Origin: Eutrophocola sp965661105
Lineage (GTDB): Bacteria > Pseudomonadota > Gammaproteobacteria > Pseudomonadales > Pseudohongiellaceae
Length of the DNA stretch: 64,000 nucleotides
Assembly: GCA_965661105.1 (NCBI GenBank)
Contig: CBFICR010000010.1
Coordinates: 5,302-69,301 of the forward strand
Direction: 5' to 3'
The notes below the pieces were generated by a model. The model worked only from the letters and a program-made list of their open reading frames with translations, was not told the origin of the DNA and did not search any database. Shown in pieces: positions 63,819 through 64,000 of this stretch (position 1 is the first letter of the stretch; every line of letters starts with the position of its first letter). The position numbers were made by a program, and so were the translations under genes.

Positions 63819-64000
63819 CCAGGTTTCGCTTTTTTGTTTTTTGATTTCGTATTAGCCAGGGCCGTTTTATACCCCTTAAAGCCTTTGTCTTCTGACTCTC
63901 CCTATTTACTATTTAAGCCCTTTGCCTGGCTAGTATTCGCATTTTGCGAATACCCCCCCCATGCATTATGCAATTCATTTGCATTTTGCAATTCGTTTTG
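63819..64000 (+). promoter_or_regulatory. cluster of LuxO-type palindromes at the window edge
   Basis: TTGCA-TTT-TGCAA (63979-63991) is an exact match to the LuxO site TTGCA-W3-TGCAA known from Vibrio qrr promoters (from memory). ATGCA-TTA-TGCAA (63961-63973) differs at one base. TTCGCA-TTT-TGCGAA (63936-63950), within a 21-bp perfect palindrome 63933-63953, is a C/G variant. The centres are 24 and 18 bp apart. No sigma-54 promoter is visible before position 64000, so the target gene would begin outside the window. The first part of the gap (63819-63930) is pyrimidine-rich, with no gene. Confidence 0.65.

Noticed and set aside
63924..63946. Possible sigma-54 promoter TGGC...TCGC in the LuxO-site region
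   Set aside because: The GG and GC elements are 9 nt apart, not 10, and it overlaps the first palindrome, so it would not be functional.
1..64000. tRNA, rRNA, CRISPR, prophage or insertion sequences
   Set aside because: No tRNA T-loop context, spacer-repeat array, transposase, integrase or phage gene was seen when reading the window.

Overview
This 64 kb window is a chromosomal segment of a marine or halophilic gammaproteobacterium of moderate GC. Four things point there: a complete E. coli/Pseudomonas-type isc operon, a gene order from secD to der and on to guaBA-tadA that closely follows (from memory) the Pseudomonas aeruginosa PA3763-PA3821 region, glycine-betaine synthesis from glycine, and RegBA, SulP/carbonic anhydrase and LuxO-like genes. 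GTG and TTG start codons are common. I see no prophage, IS element, CRISPR array, rRNA or tRNA gene.

Layout. 0-31 kb is a conserved housekeeping block: secDF; a putative 2OG-Fe(II) oxygenase; suhB (minus strand); trmJ; iscRSUA-hscBA-fdx-iscX; ndk; rlmN; pilW; rodZ; ispG; hisS; yfgM-like; bamB; der; a glutamine amidotransferase; ppk1, a methyltransferase and xseA (minus strand); a small secreted protein; guaB, guaA and tadA. The cysE gene expected between trmJ and iscR is absent. 31-35.4 kb is an osmoprotection island: a MarR regulator diverging from glycine/sarcosine N-methyltransferase, sarcosine/dimethylglycine N-methyltransferase and a BCCT transporter. 35.4-45 kb holds a TorF-type putative porin, a SulP anion transporter with beta-carbonic anhydrase and a divergent LysR regulator, a 0.7 kb intergenic region, and purL. 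45-56 kb holds a small membrane protein, a class II-like cytochrome c lipoprotein, a RegB/RegA redox two-component pair, a MacAB-like efflux set with a Yip1 protein, and a YtrA-type GntR/ABC operon with two paralogous membrane proteins. 56-64 kb holds CBS, NIF3-like and DUF4159 proteins, an MltD-type lytic transglycosylase, a membrane histidine kinase and a LuxO-like sigma-54 response regulator.

The most interesting signals are regulatory. (1) On the minus strand of the intergenic region before purL, a sigma-54 promoter (GG-N10-GC) with two upstream NtrC-like sites precedes about 113 nt that folds into three hairpins. Each loop displays 5-6 consecutive C residues, and the last hairpin is an intrinsic terminator. 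This looks like an undescribed nitrogen-regulated small RNA. (2) The TorF-type porin gene has the same architecture: a sigma-54 promoter, a near-perfect NtrC site, and a second site at the same distance (about -120) as in the RNA gene. (3) Immediately after the LuxO-like gene, at the window edge, lie three palindromes matching the LuxO recognition sequence TTGCA-W3-TGCAA exactly or closely. They suggest a LuxO-controlled gene, perhaps a Qrr-like RNA, just beyond position 64000.

Other points are a 47-bp tandem hairpin repeat that begins inside the 3' end of iscS, an IscR-type operator/promoter before iscR, a PurR-like palindrome on the guaB -35 box, and a YtrA operator that fixes the start of the GntR gene.
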